Source: Ifrita kowaldi
Lineage: Eukaryota > Chordata > Aves > Passeriformes > Cinclosomatidae
DNA: 64,000 nucleotides
Assembly (NCBI GenBank): GCA_013398055.1
Contig: VZRS01015049.1
Span: 1-64,000, forward strand
Reading direction: 5' to 3'
The notes under the pieces were generated by a model. It was not told the origin of the DNA. It worked only from the letters and a program-made list of their open reading frames with translations, and did no database searches. A program made the position numbers and the translations under genes. Positions within the stretch are counted from its first letter, which is position 1; each line of letters begins with the position of its first letter. Shown here piece after piece: positions 1 to 14,500 of this stretch.

Positions 1-305
1 ACAGTGTCAAACTTGACCTCCCCAGAGAAGGCACATGGGCGTTCCTATCTGGCCCAAATGTATACTAATTCACTGGATTCTGCACTTCTCGGCGGGGGAC
101 CCTCACCACCAAGAAGCACAGATGGAGGGAAACGAGACGTTGTTGGGATCCACAGAAGGGCGACATGTTTCTGCTTAATCTGTCTCTGTCACTCTCCGTG
201 TCCACCACCCCCCCTGCCTTTTTCTATTTCTTTCTTTCTTTTCTCTTTCTTTCTCTTTGCCTTATTTACTATTAAATAAAATATACCATTTTTTTGGTAT
301 CAACA
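1..305 (+). mobile_element. possible 3' end of an LTR (endogenous retrovirus-like)
   Basis: The segment has LTR-like composition. A GC-richer part with ggcgggggaccctcaccacc and gttgttgggatccacagaag is followed by a long pyrimidine tract (about 196-262), an ATTAAATAAA poly(A)-signal-like motif at 271-280, a short hairpin (ATACCA/TGGTAT, 283-300) and a terminal ..TCAACA. Its start is outside the window, so TG..CA ends and target duplication cannot be tested. No retroviral coding sequence is visible. It could also be another non-LTR repeat. Confidence 0.3.
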
Positions 306-2357
306 TTTAATCTTGTTTGGTTTCAATCAAGTTTTGGGGTGTATTTCAAACCTGTTTTAAAATTCTGTTTTATTCACAGAGACTTCATTTTCTCTGCTCT
401 TCTGTGCTTAGACTGGATCTCAACACAAAGTCAAAAAGGTTTGGATTGCATCTTTGTACCATCCTCAGGACCTGTTCAAGTACAGTCCTTAGGATGCATA
501 GGCTTTTCTGAAAGTCTTCCACTTTTGCACTTGGAACAATGCCCTGAAGGCGAGAATTCCATGGCAGTGCTATCGAATCACAGAGCTGGGGGTACATGAA
601 GAATAGAGGGCCATATTATTGCATTCCAAAAATATAAAAATAATTTTAACTAGTTAATTCAACTAGAAAAAGCAGATCAATTAGAAGATTGCTCCTAAAA
701 CTGAGGCTGCAGATTAACACTACAATACTGTACAAATGCTTTAAAACAGGCTTCATTAATTGAAGGAACAGTAAATTAGAGGATGCCCCCGTCTGCCCTG
801 AAAGCAACTTAACAGATATGGAGCTAAATATTCAGCAAGCTGTAGTAAATACAGACAGGTCATTTAGCAGAGGCCTTGGAGTATGTCTGTGTGTGTCTAT
901 GAGAAGGGGATGGCAAAGAAGCAAATGTGAAGAAACAGTTTACTCACAAATTAGTATGTACAGAGGTACAGTCACCCTTTGCTTCCTTTTTTTTTCCACA
1001 TTTCCTTAAGTTTTCAGAAAGGGTTTCCCACTAGTGTGGTGGATACTAACCTGAGCTAAGGACATATGTACAACCCTGCATTTAATCTCCACTGCAAAAC
1101 CAGCATATCCCACAGAGAAATGGGAAGCACTGGAAAGGAAATGGCCATAGTGAAAACCAGAAAAAGCAGAGATGAAGAGACCTCCTAGGTCGTAAGTTCC
1201 CTCAGCTTTTAACCATAAAGAACTGTGAAGTCATCAAACTCTGTGCTTGGAAGCAGTGGCTCCTGGACCCAGTGGGGCTCACTAAACAGTGTGCCCCACT
1301 GATTTGCTCAGATGCAAATGCTGGTATCCATGGCTGCATCGTCACCCGTGTCTATGCAGAGAGCACCCGAGCTCTCACGTCTCAAGCCTAAGCAGAACGT
1401 TGTCCCCTGATAAATGTTACAGCCAATTTGAAAGGTAGCCAGGGATGGCTTCAAATGATCGAAAATATCAAGGGAACAGTGAGTGAGAAGGACTGAAGGG
1501 AAGAGGAAGAGATTGAGAACAGTGGGAAGGACGAATATGGACACATTCACAACATCCCAGGGACTGGTAAAGAGGAAATAAAGTGAAAAGAATCTATACT
1601 AATTCTTTTACAGAGGAAGAATAGTATCATAAACGTGTGAGATTTGTATTGCTTTTACGCACTAGATAAGACATTAGTCCATCGTTCAGAAAATTTCCAG
1701 AACATATTAATAATATCAGGTTGTGACAAATATTAAATATGTGTATTCACAGCCATAGCTCTGTTTCAACAGATACTACGAGCCAAAGCAGTGATGAATC
1801 TTCCCTCCTGACAGCTACAACACATGCAAGAAATAATTTTGAAGCTGAATGCATAAAGCTCATATCCTGGTCACTTATATGTAGTAAAATACTGCTAAAA
1901 ACCTGCAGTTTACAATCAAACTGCAGTTCGGGTAACTTCCTTCCAAATCACATTTTTATATAGTTCACAAAAGTGATTTATTATTATTCACCACATCTAC
2001 CTCAGCTATTCATGCTGTGAGCAGTTTTTCATGACAGCTACATAAGGGCACAGTTGTGATAAAATAACTTTAAATACTGTCCAAACAGCAGATACATGGA
2101 AAATGTTACAAAACTGAATTCAGTTGGCAAAAGTGGAATTTTGTTAGAATGCTATGGCCAAGGAGTTGACTTTGGTAAAATGTTTTGAGTTGCTTCATTT
2201 TTTATGATACACATGCTGAGATTTCATCACCCAAAATACATAAATTTTGGAAAAACAAACAAACATGCTTTATAGATGTTATTTCTGTCATATAAGAATA
2301 CCAATATTTACACCTTTGATGGACTGTCTATAATTCACTGTCAAAAGGAATACACAC
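1..2357 (-). other. CERK intron 11 (partial)
   Basis: Non-coding sequence 3' of exon 11 on the gene strand, open at the window edge. The first 305 bases look like the end of a retroviral-type LTR (separate entry). From about 310 to 2357 it is AT-rich unique sequence. I searched by eye for the expected FDFTFVEVYRVKKF start of the next exon and for the C-terminal VRVHCQLVRLFA block and found neither, so the intron is longer than 2.3 kb. Confidence 0.8.
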
Positions 2358-2563
2358 CTGATCATCTTGGTTTGTGTGTCTGACAAGATACCGTAGAAAA
2401 TCAAATCTGGAGCATTTCCGAACTAGAATGAGGTCTGCTGAACCATCTGCCAAATGAGCTGCTGGTGAAAGACCTTTTGGACTTCGTGGACAGGCACAGC
2501 TCATATTTACTGCATTGATGGCTAGAAATTTCCCTTTTATAACCTTCCATTCTTCTTCACCTT
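2358..2563 (-). CDS. CERK: CERK exon 11 (calmodulin-binding segment)
   Basis: 206 nt with acceptor tttcag|AAGG and donor TCAG|gtgtgt. It encodes a Glu-rich start (GEEEWKVIKGKFLAINAVNM), then SCACPRSPKGLSPAAHLADG and the basic-hydrophobic helix LVRKCSRFDFLRYLVRH. In human the equivalent helix is the 1-8-14 type calmodulin-binding site. The exon ends on a whole codon (CAG). The next exon should begin with FDFTFVEV in human numbering, and no match to it was found from 1 to 2357. Confidence 0.97.
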
Positions 2564-5500
2564 CTGAAACATAAAGACATGGGGATAGGTAATAATTTGA
2601 TCTACCCACAAGAACCCTAAAAAGCAACCATTGGCAACTTAAAAGTCTTCCCTGGGCATGTTCATGTATTGTCAATAAATACCTAAAATAAACCGCATTT
2701 TAAAAATTACATTTTTAAGTATCTGTTTTTCACACACTAACATAGCAAGTTGCTTTCTCCCTTCAGACTGTGACTATCTCCCAAAACTGCTTGCCTGTTC
2801 TGGCATATGCATGTCAAATTCAGGAGCAGTGCTATTTGGGTAAGCTGGCAAAGCCATAGGAATGGAAAAGAGAGGCAAGTTACAGCTCTTGTAGTGTGAA
2901 AGTTCAGGGGGATTAACTTTTTAAAATTCTATTTTTGCTCTTCAACTTGTTAATCTTAAATAAAGAATGATGCAAAGATCGTAGTTTAGTATTTGGTTTC
3001 TAAAGCAATATTCCTCTTCTGCCTCAACACTACAAGTTAATATTTTAAAAAAAGACAAATGGTAGAGATGACTCAGGGTACAGCAAGGACCAGCAGGCAG
3101 CATATCAGGAGTCTGTTTCCACCCCAGCCCCACATGTCTGAAGATTAGAACTATTAACAGAGCTAAATGTCCCTGTGTATAAATCTTCAGAGATTTCTGG
3201 AAAGCAACACAAAGTCTGTTTTCAACACCATGAAACTCTGTTGGAGATTACATCTGGACTGAGCTCAAATGTGTGCTGGAATCGATACTACCAGGAGGCA
3301 GAGGAATTTTCTAGAACAAAGAAGCATTGACAGGCAAAGCAGAGTTGTTGCCTAAACTGTATTTTCTTGAATGTGGATAAAAATAGATGAAAAATACATT
3401 TTTTTTTAATTTTTAGATTACACACAATTGTCTTCCTTATCACAATAAGAAAAAGCCAAAAAGCAGCCATAACACTCTTTTTCTCCTACCAATGTAAGTG
3501 GACTCATTTCAAATGGGCAATTCCACAGAAGTAATGACTGCAGAATAGACTATGGACATACATGTTGGGAGTTCAGGAGTGAAGTGTCATGAGGGGTAAA
3601 ATTAAGGAGGGAATAAAAAATGCTGAAGTTTGTTTATGTAAAACAAGCTAGAGGTTTTGAGGAATGTTAACTGGTATGGACTTGAACATCTAACATTATT
3701 CAGTTCCCCACATTTTGGTTAACTTACAGTGATTTTCAAGGTGCTTTTGTGATGGGACTACAGACACTGTTTATGCCATGTATTTCATGTCCTGAAATTC
3801 TGCTATTCCTTACTGTCTCAGTTTTAGGAACTTCATATTTACTTTAGAGAATCAGTAGCACAATTGTCTAGGTTACTTTGAACCTGAGGTCTATTATGCA
3901 TTAATTTAGAATCGACATGTTCCATCAGAAAAAAGAAAAAGAAAATAATTGTTTCCAAAGTACTTTGTAGTTGTTCTTCGCTCTTTGAAATTCTCTCATT
4001 TCCTGGAATTTTTATGCATTGGAACTTCTTACTATCCACTCTCTAGTAACAGAACCAAGAAAAACAGTGTTCCAGGAAAAACATGTAAGCTTATAATGTG
4101 ACAAAAGACTTAAAGAAAACCAAAAACTTTATTATAATTTTTCCATCTAGACTATCCCCTCTATCTCCTGAGAAACAAATCAGAAATAGCAAGAAAAAAC
4201 CACAGCTTTTAAATTCAGCATTTTTGCTTCATTCACCACAGTGCTTTTTAGTATTGCTTGCTTTACTGCTGATCTTTTTATGTTGCATTCAAACAGGACA
4301 TTACTGAAAGAAGTAATTTAAATCAGATTCAAAATGTGCATGTTAAGAGAGATGAGACAGACGTAAATGTCAGACTATAGAACGACTGTTCAGGCTGCAG
4401 GCAAATGACAAGACCCTGCTCTGAGACGAATGTAACTGAACAGCACATAAACTACTGGAACTGGAAACAACAAGCGTTTTCTGATACACAAACAACAAAA
4501 TGAAAACAACACCTTTTACTGATAAATCCTTCTGCTGTTTCTCTGAGAAGCATTAGTAATTTGGTCATCAGTGTTTCTAGATATGTATTAACATTTTAAG
4601 TATGCTCACTGTAGTAAGTAAGTCTCAAATTACTTAAGGTAAAATGCTTATTTATGTTACTGTAATAGATGGTTTTCATCTGGTACAAATTTCAGCATGT
4701 TACTCAAGAACACCTTCACTGTTCACAGTAAGAACAAAGTCGGGTATTAATCACATTTTAAATGAACAACTGTTTTCATAACCATTTTGCAGTGTGTATC
4801 ACTGTAATAGCAAAAATTATTTGCTCAAAACATCTTTCCTACAACAGGGCAGTCATAAGCAGGGAGTGCATAAGTGGCACTCATTTCAATGGCCTATTGT
4901 GTACACACACTGCAAGTTGCTGAAGTCAGCATAAAGTACTAGGACTCAACATTTACTCAGCACATGCACAGAGACTCCTGCACTGTAAAAAGAAATACGT
5001 TCAGTAACAACCAATCAAGCATCCTTCTAAACTTATCTGAATCATACACAAACCCAGTAGGCACAATGAAAGAGTCTGCCAAGACACCCTGCTGAGTGAA
5101 AAGCTTATCTGAAGTGGAGATTTAAAATCCTTTCTATTGTGAATCAAAAGTAGCTGATTGTATTGTTTCCTTACCAGCACTGCATGGAGAAGAGACTGGA
5201 CTGCAAAGAGAGCCAGCTACCACAAGTAGAATGGAATAAAGTAAACAATATCCTACATAAGCAGCTGTTTAATGTCATGTGCAATGTTGGCTAAAAGTGT
5301 CTTGATTGCTGACTAAGTCTTTTGCTGGATGAAAGATAACAAAATGGCAGATTTAAAAACCAAGCCAACCAATAAAAAAAACCAAACACACACAAACATG
5401 AAAAATGCAAATAAAACCCCCCACAAACAAAAGAAAAAAGGTTGGCAATTTACAACTACAATTATCTCTCAAAAAGACAGAATTTATTTCTTACCAAAAA

Positions 5501-8500
5501 GCCTACTGTCATATTTACATTATAATTTATGACCATTATTTACACTCTATTAAAAAATTCTTTAGCTGAATCTGGGCATAGATTAAAATAACCCAAGAAA
5601 TATTCTGATTTGGCCATCTCTTGACTGTATCAAAGATCTGAAAGCAGCAGCTGGGATGAAAGCACTAAACATGTGTAACAGGAATTCAAGTTGCACAGAA
5701 ATCTTTGTGTTACCAGTAAACCTCCACAGTATGATGATCTTTTTGCTAAAAAATGCCTAGAACCTGGCACAGACACAGTGCAAAAAAACGTAATTGTAAA
5801 ATAATCTAGGTCACAAGGACCACATGTTCGTGTCAAGAAAATTATGGTTGTATGCACCGGCCTCTACAAGAAGAAATAAAAACATAGTAGAAGCAGAAAT
5901 GAGCACCCACAGGAAGCCTGCCTGCTCTTTAAGAGGGGTTTATCCAAGATGATGAACCAAAGCTGGAGGCAAAACTCAACCGAATCTATGTATCTTTCTC
6001 TAGCTGTAGCAATATCAGTACTTCTTCCCGTTCAGATGTAGTAGCCAGAAATAAAGAGATACAACTAGGAGAATGACTGAACAGAATTCATTAACAGTTG
6101 CTTTAACAAAAGGAAAACAAAGTTATGCCCATTAAAAAAAACCACTACACAAGTGTGCACAGGGGTTAGAATGGGGATAAAGAAGAGAAAAAGGATAGCA
6201 TAACTAGAGAAAGAGGACAGAAATCTCATTTATCATTTAAGTGAGTATTGGTGGGGTGTTGTACAGAAATACTTAAGTTCACTAGATCAGCTACTAGTTG
6301 TCCAAGTTCACTGCCCCATAGTATGGTGTCATTTGTGCTAACAAACACAAATTTTTACTCCTGATCTATTCTAAATGTTATCTTAATAAACTGCTTCCTT
6401 CTATGACACCTCACAGTTTATCCATTCAGTCCTCACAAAAACCCAGAGTCCTAGCTCACAGAATATTATTTTTCCTAAAGAAAAGAAACTAAACACACTG
6501 AAATATACAAGCAATTAGTATAATTTTATCAGAATTTTCTGAGGTTTGGGTGGAGGAGTCACCTTAAATGTTTTTCACATACTTAGAATCATAGTATCAT
6601 AGAATAACTTTGTTTGGAAAAGACCTCTAAAATCAGAGTCCAAATGTCGATTTAGCACCACTAAACCATATCTGCCCAAGTGCCACATCCATGTGTCTTC
6701 TGAACACTGCCAAGACACATAAATGGTGATTCTACCACTTTCATGGGCAGCCTTTTCCAATGCTTGACAAACCCTTTCCGTGATGAGATTTTTCCTAATA
6801 TCCAAACTAAACCTTCCCTGGCATGACTTGAGGTCATTTCCTCTTGTCCTATCGCTCGTAACCTGGAAGAAGAGAGAGAACCCCGTGAGGCTACAAACTC
6901 CTTTCAGGCAGTTGTAGACAGTGATAAGGTCTCCCCTGATGCACCTTTTCTCCAGGCTAAACACCCCCAGCTGCTCCTCACAGGACTCGTGCTCCAGACC
7001 CTTCACCAGCTCTGTTGTCCTTCTCTGGACGTGCTCCAGCACCTCAGTGTCCTTCTTAAACTGAGGGGCCTAAAACTGAACACAGGATTCAAGGTGTGGC
7101 CTCACCAGTGCTGAGTACAGAGGGCTATGACACACATGTTTTCTGTAAACTGAAAGAAACAATGGATTATCTAGTAACTCAGAATGTTTAAAAAACCAAA
7201 ACACACGAGCACTTGAACTGATCTATTCTAGAAAATAATTACTTGTGTAATACTATCACATTTTACTTTTTTTGACAAATTACCTTCATGTTTTAATCCA
7301 CATTCCTTGTGCTGTTCTGCCAGCTGTTTCTCACTTTTCTTGCAAATGTAACATCTGAAAACAAAAACACCATTCAATTCCTGAAAGATCTCCACTATTA
7401 TTCATTTCAACTTTATTTTACCCAGTCATTACAAGATCTTCCCCCATCACAAGATGCAGCACAGCACTGACAACCCTCATGTGGCATGAATCATCACAGC
7501 CCTGCAGGCAGTACAGTTATTTAAGTACAGTTCTGAAGATTACTGGATGTCAGAGGTAACAGCAGCAGAGAGACATAAGATCACATAGGTTGGGAAGGAT
7601 CTCTGATGCGATCAAAGTTGGTCTCACAGGATCAGGATGTTCAGTATCTTACTCAGCCGAGTTTTGAGGATCTGTGTGGGTAAAGTCCACAAACCTCTGG
7701 GCACCTTGTTCCAACATTTGACTGCTCCAACAGTGAAAGGCACTGACATACTGGAGACAGTCCATCTCACACTTGCTGAGTGCAGGGGAAGAATCGCTCC
7801 TACCTGGTGACTTCCTTTCTGCTTAGAAAACTCAGTAGAAGGTGGGCTTTCCTTGCTGCAAGGACATACTGCTAACTCAGGTACAGCTGCTGTCCACCAG
7901 GATCCTGAAGTTATTTTTGGCAGAGCTGCCTTCCAGCCAGTCAGTGCCTGGTCAACACTCTTACATGGGACTATTCCACCCCAGGTACAAGACATCTACA
8001 TCTCTTGAACTTCAGGAGACTCCTATCAGCCATTTCTTTAGCCACCAAGATCCCTCTGAATTGCAGCCCTGACTTTCAACATAAACCACTCCTCCCAATC
8101 TGCTATCATCCACAAAACTGCTGAGAGAGCACTTTCTGAGACTGTCCCAGTCATTAATAAGGACTCTGCACAGTATTAGGTCCAATATTCCCAAGGGACA
8201 CCATTAGTAATTGGCTGCCAGCCAGACTTGGCATTCACAACCTTTCTAGTAGTCCAGCCAGTTTCTCACCCACCCGCTTACCTAGTCCACAACTCATCAA
8301 CTTAGTTTCAAGAGAACTACAGCAAACAGGACAAAAGGTCTTGCTGAAGTCAAGGTATGTAACATCCACTGTTACCCCTTCATCCAGGAGCCTGGGGACC
8401 TGTATGGCTTGGGGTGAGACTACATTAGTGAGAAATGGGGTAAAGGGGTAACTTTGCAGCCTTTTCAATATATCTTATCACTATGTGCCACTAAGCAGCA

Positions 8501-11500
8501 GGCCCACAGTTCCTTCAGCCTTTTGTTATGATTGGTATATTTAAATAATCCTTTCATAAGAAGCAACACCCTTCACATCCCTCAGTGATTTCAACTCCAC
8601 CTGAGCCTTGGCTTTCTCAATTTCATTCTGCATGTTCAAGCAATATCTTTTGTGTTCTTCCAAAGTAATCCATTCCACTTTCACCTTCTTTTTACTACTC
8701 AGTTCCTTGCTCATCCAAGTTGCTTTTCTATCCTGGTTAATCAACTTTCTGCATATCAGAGTGGATTACTCTTGAACTTTGAGGAGGTACCAACTAACTC
8801 TCCTATGCCTCTTTATAGTCCAGGACAGTCTCCCATGGAATCCTGCCAAGATCCACAAATAAACTGAACTCCAGGGTTGCAATTTTACCACTTGTCTTGT
8901 TTACTATTCTCAGAAGTTAAAACTCTATAATCTCACAGTCACCACTGCCAAAATGGTCCTCAACCATCACATTCCCACTTTTTATTTTCTGCAAAAAGAC
9001 TGGCAGAGCAGTTGTTCTAGCCAGCCTGGCAATCACCTGCATCATCTATATCATTACCACACTCCAGGATTCTCCTAAATTGCTTGTGCCCAGCTCTATT
9101 GCCCTTCCAGCAGTTACCAGGAAGTAAAAAATCCCCTGTGAGGCACCAGGCATTCTTTACTCCATTCCTGAGGCCTGGATGGCAGCTTTCTCCCCCTAGA
9201 GCCTCCACTGCATCAGGGCACCTGATGGGTTGGGATTGTTGCTCCAGCTGATACCAGAGACTGATCTGCAGCATGTCACAGCACTAGCACAGCAGTCTTA
9301 TCATTTCTGGACAAAGTTCGTGGTTCCTCTGTATCCTGCTGTGCTCTTTGGTGCTGTGAAAAGTACTTTATGTCTGATAGCTAAACTCATAGATAAAGAG
9401 TAAATAATAAATACTAGTGCATAACTTCAAGCAGGTGAAAGCAAAGAGAAAGGAAGGAACACTGGGAGATTAAGACAGGCTCCCTGACTAAAGAAACACA
9501 GAATATCACACAGAATTTATACAGCAATATAGTAGTACACAAAAAACCAGGGTAAATAGGCTGATTCCTGAGAGGACTTGTCCTTAAGACAAGCCATGCC
9601 AGGCCAGCTGTGGTCATGGCACTAAAACAACTGCTAAAATTGCTAGATCCAGTTACAGTGTGAACACTCGAGAATTTCTGAATTATCTCCCTCTGTGGAA
9701 GTTCCAAGGAATCCAGACGTTTGATTTCTTAGTAGTAACACAGCACAGTATCCTCGGCATCTTGTAACTGGGTCCTGTGCTTTTATATTGTGCTTCCCTT
9801 AAAACTGAAGGAGAAGAAGAACCAGCTAACAAAATTTTATTAGACTTTTGTTTAATGACCTGATAAAATGAGGTGTTCTTTTTAATGAGTCAGTAATTTT
9901 TTTTACAAGCTTACCTCTTTTAGAGTAAGTGTTTTGATATTAAAACCAACACTTCTGTAACCTCTGTTTATGTACAGACGTTTTTAAATAGTTCACACCA
10001 AATATCCAGAGATAAACATTAGCCTACCCCGTTCTGCAGCTCTCTTTATCTCGTGGAGATCCGTGTGTATGTTTTGCTGGTTGATAAGCAATTGTTCCTT
10101 CATAATAATGATGAGAAAGAAAAGTCTTGAAGCCTACATAAAAAAGGCATTACGTGGCATCAAGTCATTACAAATCCACATGGCAAACATGTCTGCATAC
10201 AGTCCTTGATTTTTCCTCTCTTTCCTTCTCTAAGGACTGCAAAACAATAGTAGCCCTCCTCAAGCTCAGAACTCTTTTTCTTATGATGTTTTAGACTGTA
10301 AGGAACAAGAAAATATCACAGCGCCACTCCAATCTTTTAACATTTGTCAGAAGTGCCGTTATTGCACTTGACATCTTTAAAGACCAACTAAAAAATTTAG
10401 TTATACATCACTGCTGAATCTTAAAATTGGCCCGCACTAAAATTCTCCTAATGCATCTTCTTTCCCTAACACAAGATAAATCAAAGGAAGCAAAACATAC
10501 TTTCCACTAGGAAAGTGCCATAAGATTTATCCAAATATTAGGTAACAAGACTAAATTACTCATCTCTCTCTAATCAGTCCTAGGATAAGGGCAAAATTAA
10601 CAATTCATTCCATCAGCTCAATGTTCAAGACAGAGGAGTGCCTATCTCTCTTTAAGTGACTAAAAAGAATGTCAAAATGATTAGGACAGACGTTATTACT
10701 TTTTAGGCCATTTTCAATAGGTGACACATATTCAACACAACTTTATTGAGACCACTGTCAACGTTAACCCCAAAGTTACAGAGCTTTACATAATGCAATC
10801 CAATATACTTGGTGCTACAAGGAGTTTAAAATCAAGTCTGTTTCTGATGTTTACAAGCTTCAGAGAAGGTTGGTTTGGAGAGAGTAAACAAACTGCTCCA
10901 AAGTATTTCTATACTGACAAAAGAATGTAATAATTACAAAAGTTACCTGAGTAGTCATATCTCATTGGACCCATCCACCGCTTCTTCTCACTATCTTTTA
11001 ATATATCTCCATAAAAACCATAACCCAGCAACGACACGGAGTATTTCAAAAACGTGTTGTTGTGATGTACAGAAGAGACATCCAGAGGCTGACAGTCACC
11101 TATGAAGATTAGAAGTGCAAGGTACTATTAAGACTTATTTTATTTGCAGCTGGAAACATGATAGCAACTTTAACATTGCGAAGTCATTAAAAATAAAAAC
11201 TACATACTGCATTTATGCCAATATATATGTCATGAATGCATATACTTCTTACACATGGAGAAAAAAGAAAAATAATTTTTAATACTAATTTAATCTCATA
11301 CTTTAAAAGCATTAAACACAAAGTGAGAAGAAAGGGCTCAGTATGCTAAAAATGTATAATGAAGAATTTACACTCCTTTACCTTGTAGCAGTAGGAGGGG
11401 ATAGAGTCACAGAACTATTTAGATTGGAAAAGATCTTCAGGATCACCGAGTCCAAATGTTAACCTAGCCCTGTCAAGGCCACCACTAAACCATGACCCTA

Positions 11501-14500
11501 AGTGCCACATCTACACATCTTCTAAATATCTCCAGGGATGGTGACTCAACCACTTCTCTGGGCACCCTGTGTCAATGCTTGACAGTCCCTTTCCCTGAGC
11601 GGATTGATGCAGTGTCTCCTGTACATCTCCTGGGTACTACTTAAACCTCTATGTCATACTGTCAGAGGATAATTCAAGCTGGAAGGAGCCTTTGGAGGTT
11701 TCTCATCAAACCTCCCACTCAAAGCAGGTTCAGCTCTGAGGTCAGATCAGGTTACTCAGGGCTTATCCTGCAAGTCCTGGAAATCCCTAAGAACAAAGGG
11801 TACACCACTTCTCTGATGTCCTCCACATGTAAGCTTTGGAGTGATGGTGGCATTGGAGCTTTGGGAGTTGTAGGGGTGGGTTTTTTTGCTTGTTTGGTAT
11901 TTTGGTGTTTGGGGTTTTTTTTTGTTTCACAGGGAAGTTGGACCAGATGATCCACTGTGGTCCCTTCCAACCTGACCCATTCAGTGATTCTGGGGCTTAA
12001 TAACACAGCTAAAATACTATGATATACTAAAGCCACATCTCTCCAATCCTAGTCCAAAGGCCTAAACTCCACAGATGCTGAACAGAGTTAACCACAGGTT
12101 AGTAAGAGAAGCACATGTGCAACTCTTTGCAACATGAGATCCCAAAACTGCAACTGTTAAATCAGTAATGATACCAAAAGGCATTGCAAGTCTAACTTGG
12201 CAAGGGAACATTGAATTGCCCAGGACAATCGGACAACTAGCACAAAATACTACTATTGAAGTGTACATGCACTGCTCATAGCTTTCTCTAAGACGGATAT
12301 ACATATATATAGAGAGGGAGAGATAGTCCAACAACTGATGCTGCTTATTGCATTTTACTATTTTCAAAAGAATGCCAGAATTCATGAAAACTTTAGCACC
12401 AAGGTTTCAAAATGTTATGATCCCTTGAAAACAATGAATTAGTGTAGACCAAGCAATTAATTTTTAACCCCCTGTATTTCAAATCAGAGACTTAAATCCC
12501 AGACAAAAACTTTCTATTTCAACTCAGGCATTACGTTCAAATTATATTTCACAGACATAAAGACAGATCGAAGTGAAAACAGTATTTTGGGCTACTTTCA
12601 TAGTTTTCGTAACAAAACTGCAAACTGTGACCACCCACCTACAATAATATGAAGAGCTGAAGTTACTGGATCAGAAATGCCAACAGTTGAATAGCATATG
12701 CAATCTGTTGATCCTGAAAAATAGAAAACTAGGCATCAATTTGTATCTTTACGAAACAAGTATTATTGGCATAATCCTCCAAATAAAGGCATTATGTTCC
12801 TTTGGTTTGCTCCTTTCTATTTTATGGAACAAAGTAAATACAGGGATACTGTATTATTACTATTATTATTTAAATTGTAACATTCCCCCTCCCCCATGAG
12901 TACAAGTTATTGCTCTCCATACAAAGGACAAAAATTTTCACAATATAAGCAATAAATATGTAGCAGTTAGTGAATGGAAGTAAGTTAATTTACACAGAAA
13001 ATTTCATTATTACATTATAGCTTTTATATCAAATGAGGCAGGCATACATTGATTCTCCCTTGTTTAAGATTTCTTGCTCATTGAAATATCTTGAAAAGAA
13101 GAGAAATTGACTGGTCTGCTGTTTTTTGTGGTACTGATCTAAATTCCAGGATGTCATCTTATACCAGAAACTTCTGCTCTGTTCTATTATTTGAAAATTA
13201 GTAAAAATACTTGCTTCCAGGAATTAGTTTCTAGACAGGGTAACAAAATGGATAGAGATATACCTTTACAGTCTTGGTGCAAAATACCTACAAGAAGAAA
13301 GTGGGGAAGCTTTAGGTTTCACCTATATGCTGTTTAGAAATGGACAATTCTCCCTGTTCCCTATAAAAAACAAGAGCCTAAATAGGGATCTGGTTTCTAC
13401 TCTGCAGCAGGGACTTGGAACTCAGGTCCAGACATACAGAAGTGTATTTGTTGCAGCACTTAACTCCGAATTTATCTTACAGTTTCTCCCATCCCTTCCA
13501 TGAAACCAAATTCCTTCAAAGCCAAGGCTAGATACCTGAAAAAAACTTTGTCCACATACATGTTTTCAGATTTCCTACCAACACATTAGGCTGAAGAGCA
13601 GCTCAAATACAGTGTACTTGGTTACTGAGGCCTTACCAAGTTGAAATAGAAACTAAAAATGGAGGAATGAGCAACCATTATTTAAAAACCACTTTTAGCT
13701 CTTTTTCACTTTGGAAATAGTCACGGCATAAGCAGTTAAGAATAGGAGCAAAGAAAATCCTTTCTTCTCCAATTCACTTTTCGGAAAATTGATACCACTT
13801 CCCCAACCTGTGAATGGCACAACAGAAGCTTCTACCAAGTGGTAGAAGCAGAAATTTGCCACAGTGAACAAGATGCAGCTCCAGGAGCCAATCAAAAAGA
13901 ATAGAACAGAACTGTAGAACAAAAGAAACAGTGGGACTAAACAGAGCTCTCGCTACAAGGCTGAAGTTCAGGACGGTGCCAGTGTACCATTACATGCATA
14001 TGCCATTGCAGGACAGAGGATTCCAATTTCCCTCAGTATCATAACAGACGAGGTACACAGATCTCATGTAACATTTAAAGTTTTATAGCAGAAAATATTA
14101 AGTGGAGTTCTAAAGCTGAAGCTATACTTTGCTACCAAGTTATTCAGTTTCATATTGTCTCCTATGTTCATGAATAGAAAATTCTACTTTTGAAAAGAAA
14201 AACAAACAAATAATCATGGAGAGATCTGACCTAAACTTTTACTGCTGAATGTATAAGCCTAACACTTTATCCAACTTTTCTCATTTCTTCCAGATTTCTG
14301 TACATTCTACTCCTATAATTACCTCAGTCACATTTGTCTTGATGCAAACAGAGCTTCCAAGTAGTCCTGCACTACAGACGGAAGGAGAAGAGGGTAATTC
14401 ATGCAAGCTATATTTCAACACCAGAGGTTCATCTCCCTATGATCTTCTATAGTCAATTAAAAGCTGATTAATCTGTTTGGCAATTACACTGAATTTATTT

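Larger units (their letters stand above)
11100..12638 (-). other. CERK intron 7
   Basis: 1.5 kb intron holding three CR1 fragments in a cluster between 11402 and 11996 (separate entries) and a small TA-rich patch near 12300. Nothing else recognised. Confidence 0.9.

Noticed and set aside
385..597. Minus-strand frame containing FDF, tested as the next CERK exon
   Set aside because: The expected exon begins FDFTFVEVYRVKKF; only FDF matches and the following residues and phase do not fit.
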